Positions 23,124 to 35,100 of a stretch of DNA of 64,000 bases are shown in pieces. The translations under genes were made by a program, and so were the position numbers. Source of the stretch: Nymphaea colorata (Eukaryota; Streptophyta; Magnoliopsida; Nymphaeales; Nymphaeaceae); assembly GCF_008831285.2 (NCBI RefSeq), contig NC_045141.1, positions 374,001 to 438,000 on the forward strand, in the 5' to 3' direction. Below the pieces are notes generated by a model that did not search any database, was not told the DNA's origin, and saw only the letters and a program-made list of their open reading frames with translations. Numbering within the stretch: the first letter of the stretch is position 1; the number at the start of each line of letters is the position of its first letter.

Positions 23124-26100
23124 ACAAGAAGAAACTGAGGAGAAGAAGCCGTAGCCAAAATGGTTTGCACGGCCTCTATTTATAATCTCATTTTCAGAAT
23201 TCTAAGAGTCTCCAATCGTAGAATCCTAGGAGATTTCACAAGCTCCAAGGACATTAATTACATCATAGAAACCTAAGAGACTTCACATATTACAAGGATA
23301 TTAACTACAACATAGAATCCTAGGAGACTTCCCATATAACAAGGATATTAACTATAACATAGAATCCTAGGAGACTCTTCACATGTTACAAGGACATTAA
23401 ATATTTTAACACATTCTACAAGGAGGTGGAATCCTAAGAGACTCCTCTTCAACGTGCTGGTGAAGGATTTATATTTTAACACCCTCCCTCAAGTTGTGCA
23501 TGGTTTTGCACCATGTACAACTTGCCTTTTAGAAACCAGAATCGTTCCTTTGTTAATCCTTTTGTAAATAAGTCTGCAACTTGTTCATCTGTACGAACAT
23601 AAATAGGCTGAATTTCCTTGTCTTCCACCTTTTGTCTAACAAAGTGTTGATCAATCTCAATGTGCTTTGTTCGACCATGTTGTACGAGATTAAAGGCAAT
23701 GTTAATAGCGCTTTGATTATCGCACATTAACATTGATGTTTTAATCTTTTCTCCAATGTCTTCTAGCAAATGTCTAACCCATGTAACTTCAGCAGTACCT
23801 GCAGCCATGCATCTGTATTCAGCTTCAGTGCTGGATCTTGCTACTGCCTTTTGCTTTCGACAACTCCAAGACACAAGATTACGTCCAATGAAAATACAAA
23901 AACCAGAAATGGACTTTCTTTGATCGGGATCTCCAGCCCAATCTGCATCTGTGAATGTCATAAGTTGATGTCCAGTAGTTTTATTTTCACTCTTACCATA
24001 AACTAAGCCATCTCCTGCTGTCCCTTTAAGATATCTTAATATTCTTTTGACAGCATCCATGTGAGTATCTCTAGGTGCATGCATAAATTGGGATACTTGA
24101 TTCACAGCATATATAATATCTGGTCTAGTAAATGTAAGATATTGAAGTGCCCCAACAATACTTCGATATTGCGTAGGATCTTCATATAACTCCCCATCTT
24201 GAGCACTTAGTCTTTGATTTAGAACACTAGGAGTTCCAACAGGCTTACAATCAGACATACCTGACTTTTTCAACAAATCCAACCTGTATTTCTGTTGTGT
24301 CAATGTGAGGCGATTATTGTGCCTATCAATCTCCACTCCAAGAAAGAATCGTAAATCACCAAGCTCTTTCATTTTGAAGTTTTGCATCATCAAAACTTTA
24401 GCTTCTTCTATGTGTTTTTCTGAATTGCCTGTGATAACAATATCATCAACATATATAAGAAGTAAAGTAAATATGTTTTCCTTTCGATAAATGAAAAGAG
24501 AGTGATCTAGAGGACATCTCCGAAAACCACATTCTTGAATCTTGCAAGAGAAACTGTCAAACCACGAACGTGAGGCCTGTTTAAGTCCATAAATAGATTT
24601 TCTTAGTTTGCAAACCCATGCATGAGAGTCTCCTTTCGTGTATCCTGGAGGTTGTTCCATATATACTTCCTCCCTTAAATCACTCATGATACCTGCTCAT
24701 ATTCATGTTTCCTTTTCATTTCTCGCTTTTCAGATGTAATGGCTGACAAGGGAAAAGCAATTTCAAGTGCTTCTATGTTAGTAAATTCTAGTAGTAGTGT
24801 CAATATTGATTCAAGTGAAACCACAGATCGGTCTCAACCACTTTGGAGACTTGTATCAAAAGGAGAAAAAACTCCCGGTGATGAAGGCAATATACAATTC
24901 GAATGTAAGCTCTGCAATGGACGATTCACAAGTTCATATTGTTAAGTTTGTATGTATAAGGGATTGGGTCTGTTCAGACCCGATCCACTTTCTTTCTAAC
25001 TTAACGCCTAAATACATTAGGCGGTGGTATCTCTTGTAATTACTTCATGTTTTATTCCTTTTGTTGTAACCTGATTAGGTCATGTTAATAATAGAGATCA
25101 AGCATCGTGTGGCTGCATTGGCCGACGACATTCTTTCCTTCATTGCTTCCCTTCTATTCTCTATTCTCAATCCCTCTTATTTTCAGACGGAGAGACGTGG
25201 TTTTGTGGTATTTTGTGAAGATTCTTACATGGTATCAGAGCCAAGTTGCATCGTCCTCCGGTGAGTGATTTCAGTTTGATGTAATCTGCCCTAAATCCTA
25301 TTTTCTGCCATGATTATTCCTAATTTCTGTTTCTGCCCTAAATCCCACGATTTGCCCTAATTTCTATCGTGGCTTTTAAATTCTGCCCTAAATCCCAAGA
25401 ATTGCCCTAATTTCGTTGCTACAATTTGCCCTAATTTCTGTCGTTGCTTTTAAATTCTGCCCAAATCGCCTGCACTACTCCTCTCTATTCAGTCATGGAT
25501 CAGCCGACCCCTTCTCTTCTATCCTCCAGTTTTCTCTCCCAACTCATCTCTCAAAAACTGAACCATAGTAATTATTTGACTTGGAAACGTCAAATTGTCC
25601 CATTTATTAAAAGCCATAGACTGTATGGGCACATCGATGGGACTACTCCAGCACCTCCAAAGTATATTGACCGTGAAGTAAAGAAGACAGTCATGGGAGA
25701 TAAAGGTGAAATTAGTTTTGAATATGAAACTCTTACTGAGAACAATCCCGAATATGAAGTTTGGCTGGCTCACGACCAGTCTCTTGTTGCTTATATCACT
25801 TCTACCTTGTCAGAGGAGGTATTGGGAGGTATTGATGATGATTTAACTGCCCTAGAGTTGTGGTCTACCCTTGCCACAACATATTCTCAAGTCTCGGAAG
25901 CATGTTTTCTACAATTAAGAAGGCAATTTCAGGACATCAAGCATGGGACGCGTACAATTTTGGAATACTTGAATGAAATCAAGAGTGTTAGTGATCAGCT
26001 TGCTGCAATTGGACATCCCGTCAGCGACAAGGACAAAGTTCAACAAGCCTTGAGTGGACTGGGAACAAAATTTTTCTGCACAGCCTTGGAAGTCCTACCT

Positions 26101-29100
26101 ATTCTCCCATCTTTTGAAGATCTGAAGGCCAAGCTTTTTCAATACGAAGCTAGTCGTGTTCAGCGACAGAATTTGATTCCTTCCAACAGCCACAATGTAC
26201 TGATCACAGGGACACATGCACTGCAACGGAATCGCACTCGTCCTTGGACTTCTCAGGCAGGAACGGGAAGAGGGATTCTCCCAACACCACCAGGCATGAA
26301 TACTACCTCTGCCACATCTAGAAGGGTTCCAACTTGTTTCTATTGCAACAAGAGGGGGCATGTAAAATCAGAATGTTGGCACAACCCTCAGAACAAAAAT
26401 AATCAGGTTAGGCGTGAGAACAAGGCAGCAGTAGGGTTAGCTTCATCATCATCTGGCTCAAATCAGACATCAAATGTTTCAGCAGACGTGCAGCAACTTC
26501 TCATGACAGCCCTATCTAAGCTCCACTTGAAACAAAACGAGCAAGGACAGTGGTATGTGGACTCTGGAGCAGCAACCCATGTTACTGATGACACAAGTAA
26601 TCTCTCTAGCGTTTTCCCTTATTTAGATCAAGGCTCAGTTGTCACGGGAGATGGTTCCCATCACACAATATCGCACATTGAAAATGCACAAATATCTATG
26701 GGCTCTTCTTCCATTCTGTTAAAGAATGTCCTTGTTGTTCCAAGTGTCAAGAAAAATATTATCTCAGTGTCTAATCTTATTGATGATACTCACTCCTTTG
26801 TTGAATTCACACCGTCTTCTGTTTATGTCAAGGATGCTCGAACCAAGAAGACATTCGCTGAGGGCACTCGCAAAGGAAATATGTATGTCCTTGAAGGAGC
26901 TCCACAGTTGTCAAAACCTCACTCTTCAGATTCATGTTTTCCAAGTCATAGTGAAGTCAATGTCGCAGAGTGTAATAAGCCATCCATTTGGTATGGTCGG
27001 TTAGCTTATTGTAGTCAGTCTTTTGTTCAAAGTCTTGTTGCAGACGGACTCTTAGATAAGTTCAGTTAGTGAGTCCAGCATGTGCTCAAGTTGTCATATC
27101 TGTAAGAGCCATGCCCTTCCTTTTCAATTAATCAATAAAAGAGCTTCAAAGGTTTTTGACACCATATATTCTGATGGTTGGGGGCCTGCTCCAATTCCTT
27201 CTTCTTCTGGGAGTAGATACTATGTCATTTTTATTGATTCATATTCCCGATATACTTGGATCCATTTCATGAAGCACAAATCAGAAGTTTTCCGATTGTT
27301 CACTCAATTTCATGCCTTGGTTCAGAATAAATACTCCAGTAATATTGTGCATTTTCAATGTGATGGTGGTGGTAAATTTATTTTTAATGAATTTCCTGAG
27401 TACTTACTAGATAATGAGATCACTAGACAAATTTCATGCCCGCATACTCCTCAGCAAAACGGAATTGCTGAAAGGAAACATAGACATATTGTTGAAAGCG
27501 CCCTCAGCATGATGCATGACACAGACTTACCCATGACATTGTGGACCGAGGCTTTTCATACGGCTGTCCATGTTATAAATCGACTGCCATTGGCTTTGCT
27601 TGATGGACAATCACCATATTTTCTGTTACATCAAGAGCAGCCATACTATGAGGAATTGCGTGTTTTTGGATGTGTTTACTATGTGCATGTTGATGTTTCT
27701 CTACGAAACAAGTTTCAAGATCGTGCTATTTTGTGCAAATTTATAGGGTATGCAGAAAATTACAAGGGTTATAGATGTTACAACCCTAAAACTGGTCATG
27801 TTCATATTTCACGGCATGTTGTTTTTGATGAAAGCAGGTTACAAGATCCCAAGGCTACTTGTATGACACTCAAGGATAAAAATGAGGTTTATGACACTTG
27901 GCTACATGCTGAAATCTTAAAACAAGGGGCAGAACGTTTGACTGAGCACAAGGAGCAAGGTGTTAATGAGCCCGAGACACTTGTGAATAGTTCCTTGGAC
28001 AGCATGCCCTCATCTTCTCACCATGATCCACCTATACATAGTCGGTTCTCAGGGCTGGTGTACTCTAGGCGATCAGCTCCTACTGCAGTCCCACGTCAAT
28101 CACAACGTGTGCGACATCCCATTGATCGATGGGTGAGTTATAACAACTTTTCTTTAGATTTTCAATTGTTTATGACAGAAGTGAGCAAAAAGGTGGAACC
28201 AAAATCCTATCACCATGCGAGTAAGGAAAAATGTTCGGTTGAAGCTATGAATGAAGAAATGGCAGCCTTGCATGAGTGACAGACTTGGTAGATTGTCCCT
28301 CGTCCAGATGATAAGAATGTTGTGGGCTCCAAATGGGTTTACAAACTGAAATATAAGCCAGATGGTAACATTGATCGACATAAAGCACGTCTTGTGGCGC
28401 GCGGTTTCACTCAGCAATATGGGGAAGATTATGATGAAACATTCAGTCCTGTTATCAAGATGGGCACAATACGTGTGATTATTTCTCTTGCAGTCTCATA
28501 TGGATGGCCTCTTTACCAGTTAGACGTCAAAAATGCTTTTCTTCATGGGATTCTTAAGAAAGAGGTATACATGGAGCAACCTCTCGGCTATACTACTCAT
28601 GATCCTTACAAATGAGTTTGTAAGTTACACAAGTCTTTATATGGGCTGAAGCAAGTTTCTAGATCATGGTTCGATCGGTTTTCTCATCATATACAACAAG
28701 ATGGTTTTCTACGAAGTTCTCTCGATCATTCCTTGTTTATATATCATACCGGAGAAGCTACCACTTGGTCACTTATATATGTAGATGATATTGTTATAAC
28801 GGGGAATTCTTCTTCACATATATCTTATGTTAAGGGTATGTTGCAGCAAGAATTCAAGATGAAGGATCTCGGCGAACTACGGTACTTCTTGGGTGTTGAA
28901 CTTGACAGGACGAATGATCGATTGACTCTTACCCAGCATAAATATACCCTTGATATTTTGGACAGGGCAGGTATGATTAATTGCAAACCCATAACTACTC
29001 CTAGTGTTCTGAACACTAAATTGGCTGCCTCTGATGGAACCGCTGCCTATTCAAATCCTACCTTCTATCGCAGCATTGTTGGTATGTTACAATACCTCAC

Positions 29101-32100
29101 TTTTACTCGCCCAGACATAGTATATGCTGTAAATCAGATCTCTGAGTTTATGCATGCACCCACAGAAGGACATATGGATGCCGCTAAGCGGATCTTACGG
29201 TATCTCAAAGCTACCCTTGGGGATGGACTGGTCTATACAAAGTGCCCCAATGTTTCTCTTGGACATAGCATATATATTTATATTGATGCAGATTGGGCAG
29301 GAGATCCCGATGACCGACGCTCAGTTTCAGGTTTCTGTCTTTTTCTTGATTCTAATCTCATTTGTTGGAGCAGTAAAAAGCAGCGTGTAGTTGCACGATC
29401 CAGCACTGAGGCAGAGTATAGAGCAATGGCTGCAGGGACAGCTGAGGCGTCATGGTTACGGCATTTGCTTGGAGAGCTCAATTATCCGATTGTTCAGTCA
29501 TCATTACTATGTGACAATCAAAGCGCAATCAAAATTGCCTACAACCCCATTTTGCATAATCGTACCAAACACATTGAGATTGATCAACACTTCATTCGTC
29601 AGAAGGTTGAAGAAGTCGAGATCTTGCCTACTTATATCTCCACCAGTGAACAGATAGCGGATCTTTTTACCAAAGGACTCACAGGGCAGCACTTTTGGGA
29701 TTTGAAAAACAAGTTGTGCATGATAAAATCTCATGCACAACTTGAGGGGGGCTGTTAAGTCTGTATGTATAAGGGATCGGGTCTGTTCAGACCCAATCTA
29801 CTTTCTTTCTAACTTAACGCCTAAATACATTAGGCGGTGGTATCTCTTGTAATTACTTCATGTTTTATTCCTTTTGTTGTAACTTGATTAGGTCATGTTA
29901 ATAATAGAGATCAAGCATCGTGTGGCTGCATTGGCCGACGGCATTCTTTCCTTCATTGCTTCCCTTCTATTCTCTATTCTCAATCCCTCTTATTTTCAGA
30001 CGGAGAGACGTGGTTTTGTGGTATTTTGTGAAGATTCTTACACATATACACGTGTTAAAGCACATTTCTTACACATCCATGCTCAAGGAATTAGACCATG
30101 CCCAAAACTTGACAAAGCTACATTGAGAGAATTGAAATAGGAGGCAGCTGAATTGAAGAAAAATTTAGGTAAATCAAGTGAACTTTATGTTCCTTGGCTA
30201 TGTAAACCGGTACGACACCGGTACCGGTATGGTTGCGGCTTCGAGTGCTGCGTTAGCTGCAACGGGTATGGTCAACACACCCGCGGTCATTTTTGACCAA
30301 TTTCGGACTTGGTCAATTGTGACCGAGTCTAAAATTGTCTGATTTTGAATTTTAACGTCTTTTACATTTTAACGTTTTTTTTTTTTACAAATTCACATTA
30401 AAATTTTTGAAAAACCCTTAAACGATGATCATCTTCGTCTTCAACCATCGTCCTTCGTCTTCAACCTTCACCAAAAGAAACTGATGGCGAGCGGCGACGG
30501 TAGGCGGCGAACTGAGTTTTAGAGAAGGAAGAAGAAGAAGAAGAAGAAGATGTATTAGTTTTGGGTCGTACCGAGTTTTGGATTTTGTGGGGTTGATCGG
30601 AGGCGTTTCTCTTTTGGCATTCTTGTTATTGTCGTTTTTTCGATTGGTGAGTGATGTGGAGCTTCTTTTAGTTCTCGTTTTCTCGTTTTGGTGATTTTTC
30701 TTTCGATTGGCATGCCGTTGTCCATTTTTCTTTTGTTGTCCTGGCTTTATCATGAGATATTGTTGCATGCATTGGTAATCTGTCTTTGTTACTGTGACTA
30801 TTATGTTTTTCATTTTTTGTTTTTGGTTTTTCTTTGATATTGATGAGTCTGCAAGTAACTTTTCTCTCTCACTGATACCTTGGATTCCTTTTAGTGTTTT
30901 GATCCAGCTGGTTTTCAGTTTTATCTTTTCTTTTTCGAGTTCGGTGTTCTAATTGTTATTTGCTCTGTATAGTTGGAACAAAATAAGCCAGAGAAAAGGG
31001 CGATTCTGGTTGTTCTTAATGGAGGTTCCAAATTGAGTTTCTACAAGAACAATGAAAGTCTCTATGACATTGGGCACTTCACTACGGTCTTTCAACAAGT
31101 ATACAAAGGTGTTTCGAGAACTATCATCTATAAAAGTTATAACCATGACAAGATGGAATTCCTGAAGGCCCCCACACATCAGAATGGATCAAAGCAAAAA
31201 CTTTATTAGAACGATTGGTAGAAACAAGGTATGAAGCCCTAACATGTTTAGCCAAATAACATACATCACAAGACATCATAGTCATATCTAAACTAGAACA
31301 TAAATCAGGGAACAACTGTCTAAGAATTCCAAAAGGAAGATGCCCAAGACGCTCATCTCAGTGCAAAACCAACTGTCGGAAGTCCTCGCTACTCTTCTTT
31401 GTTCTGCTAACCCCCGTCATAAGAGCTGTAGCAACATGCATGGCTAACTGATATCAGTGTTGTACGTATCGTACGATACGGGGCTGTATCGTATGATATC
31501 GTACTGTATTGTTTATGATTTATGGTATGATACACCCCCCGTATCGTAAATGGGGGGTGTATCGTTCCTGTATCACATGTATTGTGCAATACAGGCTTAT
31601 TTTGAAAAGGGGTGCCCGACGTTTCCTTTTTCGATTTTTCTTTAAAACGTCCACCCCTTCTTCATTTCTTATGTAGGGAATTGTGCGTCCAAGGAGGGAG
31701 ATCATCAATTTTCACAGTGAAAACATCGATTTTCACCGTGAAATCATCGATTAAACGGTCGATTTGTGCATGGGTGGTTGATTCTTGTTGGGAGGAAAGG
31801 AATTTTCTTGATTTCTTCTCTATATGGTATGAAACTCTTGTTTTTACCATATATTCATATATTTTTACCGTAGATTGAAAGATTTTCGATTGTTTTTTAT
31901 TAAGTTTACCGTAGGTTTTCATTTTTTTTGTGAAGATATGGATCCTATATGGCAATGGTGCGAAAGAGTGAAGGACAATGACCGGTTAAAACTGAAATGT
32001 AGCTTTTGTGAGAGTACATTTTCAGGAGGGATTATTAGAATGAAAAACCATTTGGTGGAGACCTCCAAGGATGTAGCTCCATGCGTTGGAAAACCAAACA

Positions 32101-35100
32101 AACCTTTGCCTCCATTTGTGCGTTTGCAATGTTTAGATATGCTTCATGTTTTACATCAAAGGAAGATACAAAAACAAATGGAAGAGGCAGATGTAGGCTA
32201 TAATGAGCCTTGGGAAGATGAAGAAGAAGAAGAAGAAACTTATGAAAATGTTGAACATGATGAATATGATAGCAGTCTAAGAATAGATGTGGATAGCTCA
32301 AGAGGTAGAGGGAAAGGAATCATGTATGAAGGAGGTCGTTCTGACCCATCGGGAAGGAAGAGAAGAGGTGTGAGAATCTTCAGAAGTTCGTGTCTCTCCG
32401 GGCGAAAACAAGAATGATTGAGAAGAGAGGATAGAGAAGAAGAAGTTGATGGAGGCAAAGGTGCAGTCGGCGCTTTCAACAATATGTCTATGTTTCCGTT
32501 CAGCAATTCCATTTTGCTGAGGAGTATGTGGGCATGAAATCTGTCTAGTGATCCCATTATCTAGTAGATACTCAGTAAATTCATTAGAAATAAATTCACC
32601 ACCACCATCACATTGAAAATGCACAATATTACTGGAGTATTTATTTCGAACCAAGGCATGAAATTGAGTAAACAAACGGAAAACTTCAGATTTGTGTTTC
32701 ATGAAGTGTATCCAAGTATGTCAGGAATATGAATCTATAAAAATGACATAGTACCTACTCCCAGAAGAAGAGGGAATTGGAGCAGGCCCCCAAACATCAG
32801 AATATATGGTGTCAAAAATCCTTGAAGCTCTTTAATTGACTGAAAAGGAAGGGCATGGCTCTTACAAAGATGACAACTCGAGCACATGCTGGACTCACTG
32901 ACTGAACTCAGACTGGACTTATCTAAGAGCCCGTCTGCAACAAGACTTCGAACAAAAGACTGACTACAATGAGCTAACCGACCATGCCAAATGGATGGCT
33001 TATTATACTCTGCGACATTGACTTCATTATGACTTGAAGAACATAAATCTAGAGGGTGAGGTTTGGACAGCTTTGGAGCTTCTTCAAGGACATACATATC
33101 TCCTTTGCGAGTGCCCTCAGCGAATGTCTTCTTGGTTTGAGCATCCTTGACATAAACAGAAGATGGTGTGAATTCAACAGAGGAGTGTGTATCATCAATA
33201 AGTTTGGACACTGAGATAATATTTTTCTTGACACTTGGAACAACAAGGACATTCTTTAATGGAATGGAAGAAGAACCCATGGATATTTGTGCATTTCCAA
33301 TGTGCGATATTGTGTGATGGGAACCATCTCCCGTAACTACTGAGCCTTGATCTAAATAAGGGGAAACACTAGAGAAATTACCTGTGTCACCAATAACGTG
33401 AGTTGCTGCTCCAGAGTCCACATACCACTCTCCTTGCTCATTTTGCTTCAAGTTAAGTTTGGATAAGGCTGTCATTAGAAGTTGCTGCACGTCTGCTGAA
33501 ACCTTTGAAGTTGGATTTGATCCAGATGAGGATAGAGCTGACTCCACTGCTGTCCTGTTCTCGCGCCTGACCTGACTATTCTTGTTTTGAGGATTGTGCC
33601 AACATTCTGATTTTACATGCCCCTTCTTGTTGCAATAGAAGCATGTCGGAATTCTTCTAGATGTGGCAGAGGTAGTATTCATGTTTGGCTGTGTTGGGAG
33701 AATCCCTCTTCCCATGCCTGCATGAGGAGTCCAAGAACGAGTGCGAATTCCTTGCAGTGCGTGAGTTCCTGTGATCAGTACATTGTGGCTGTTGGAAGGA
33801 ACCAGATTATGTCGTTGAACTCGACTAGCTTCATGTTGAAAAAGCTTAGCCTTTAGATCTTCAAAAGATGGGAGAACAGGTAAGACTTCAAAGGCTGTGC
33901 AAAAAATATCAAATTCTGTTCCCAGTCCACTCAAGGCTTGGTGGACTTTGTCCTTGTCGCTGACGGGATGTCCAATTGCAGCCAGCTGATCACTAACACT
34001 CTTGATTTCATTCAAATACTCCAAAACTGTACACGTCCCACGCTTGATATCCTAAAATTGCCTTCTTAATTGTAGAAAACGTGCTTCCGAGACTTGAGAA
34101 TATGTTGTGGCAAGGGTAGACCACAACTCTAGGGCAGTTAAATCATCATCAATACCTCCCAATACCTCTTCTGACAAGGTAGAAGTGATATAAGCAACAA
34201 GAGACTGGTCGTGAGTCAGCCAAACTTCATATTTTGGATTGCTCTCAGGAAGAGTTTCATATTCAAAACTGATTTCACTTCCAGCCGATGACCCAGCACC
34301 TTTATCTCCCACGACTGTCTTCTTTACTTCACGGTTAACATACTTTGGAGGTGCTGGAGTAGTCCCATCGATGTGCCCATACAGTCTATGGCTCTTAATA
34401 AATGAGACAATTTGACGTTTCCAAGTCAAATAATTACTATGGTTCAGTTTTTGAGAGATGGGTTGTGAGAGAAAACTAGAAGATAGAAGAGAGGGAGCCG
34501 GCTGGTCCATGATTGAAAGAGAGGATTAGAGCAGACGGTTTGGGCAGAGTTTTAAAGGTCACGACAGAAATTAGGGTAAATTAGGGCAAACCGTGTGATT
34601 TAGGGCAAAAAACAGAATTTAGGGCAACAGAATTTAGGGCAAATCGTGGGATTAAGGGCAGAAACAGAGTTTGGGGATAACCACGGCAGAAAAATAAGAT
34701 TTAGGGCAGAATACTTCAAGCTGAAATCACTCACCGGAGGACGATGTAACCTGGCTTTGATACCATGTGAGAATCTTCAGAAGTTCGTGTCTCTCCGGGC
34801 GAAAACAAGAATGATTGAGAAGAGAGGATAGAGAAGAAGAAGTTGATGGAGGCAAAGGTGCAGCCGGCGCTTTCAACAATATGTCTATGTTTCCGTTCAG
34901 CAATTCCATTTTGCTGAGGAGTATGTGGGCATGAAATCTGTCTAGTGATCCCATTATCTAGTAGATACTCAGTAAATTCATTAGAAATAAATTCACCGCA
35001 CCAGATATTAGGGCTAGGCGTGGTCATCGACCACCTAGTGATAGAGTTCGGTAGGTCCAGTGTTGGTTCTATTAAGAACTTGTCCCCTTCATATACAAGC

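Larger units (their letters stand above)
23046..24687 (-). mobile_element. Copia B, 5'-truncated, with 3' LTR
   Basis: On the minus strand this comprises the second half of reverse transcriptase, RNase H and a 3' LTR. The left flank at 23041-23045 is ATATC. The right, 5' side breaks off inside reverse transcriptase and passes straight into hAT A sequence (GTATCATGAGTGA on the minus strand), so everything upstream is lost. It belongs to the same lineage as copia C, since both polyproteins end HAQLEGGC. Confidence 0.85.
24940..30042 (+). mobile_element. Full-length Ty1/copia element C
   Basis: 5,103 bp with two 290-bp LTRs, a primer-binding site, a gag-pol region and a polypurine tract, flanked by the 5-bp duplication CATAT (24935-24939 and 30043-30047). 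It interrupts the BED exon of hAT A, and removing it with one duplication copy restores that exon's frame. The polyprotein has several stops. The LTRs differ at six positions. Confidence 0.95.
32369..34997 (-). mobile_element. Copia F, internally deleted, with chimeric terminal repeats
   Basis: 2,629 bp bounded by two 232-bp direct repeats that differ at one base. On the minus strand the order is repeat (34997-34766), primer site, leader, gag, protease, the N-terminal part of integrase, and repeat (32600-32369). Reverse transcriptase, RNase H, U3 and the polypurine tract are absent. It sits inside hAT E. The flanks AGAGG and GCACC are not a matching duplication. Confidence 0.85.

Noticed and set aside
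23476-24687. Long clean frame as a possible host gene
   Set aside because: Reverse transcriptase YVDD and RNase H motifs and the adjoining LTR show that it is a copia fragment.
30418-30813. 131-codon basic minus-strand frame
   Set aside because: It runs antisense through the leader of hAT fragment G and a GAA repeat; no homology recognised.
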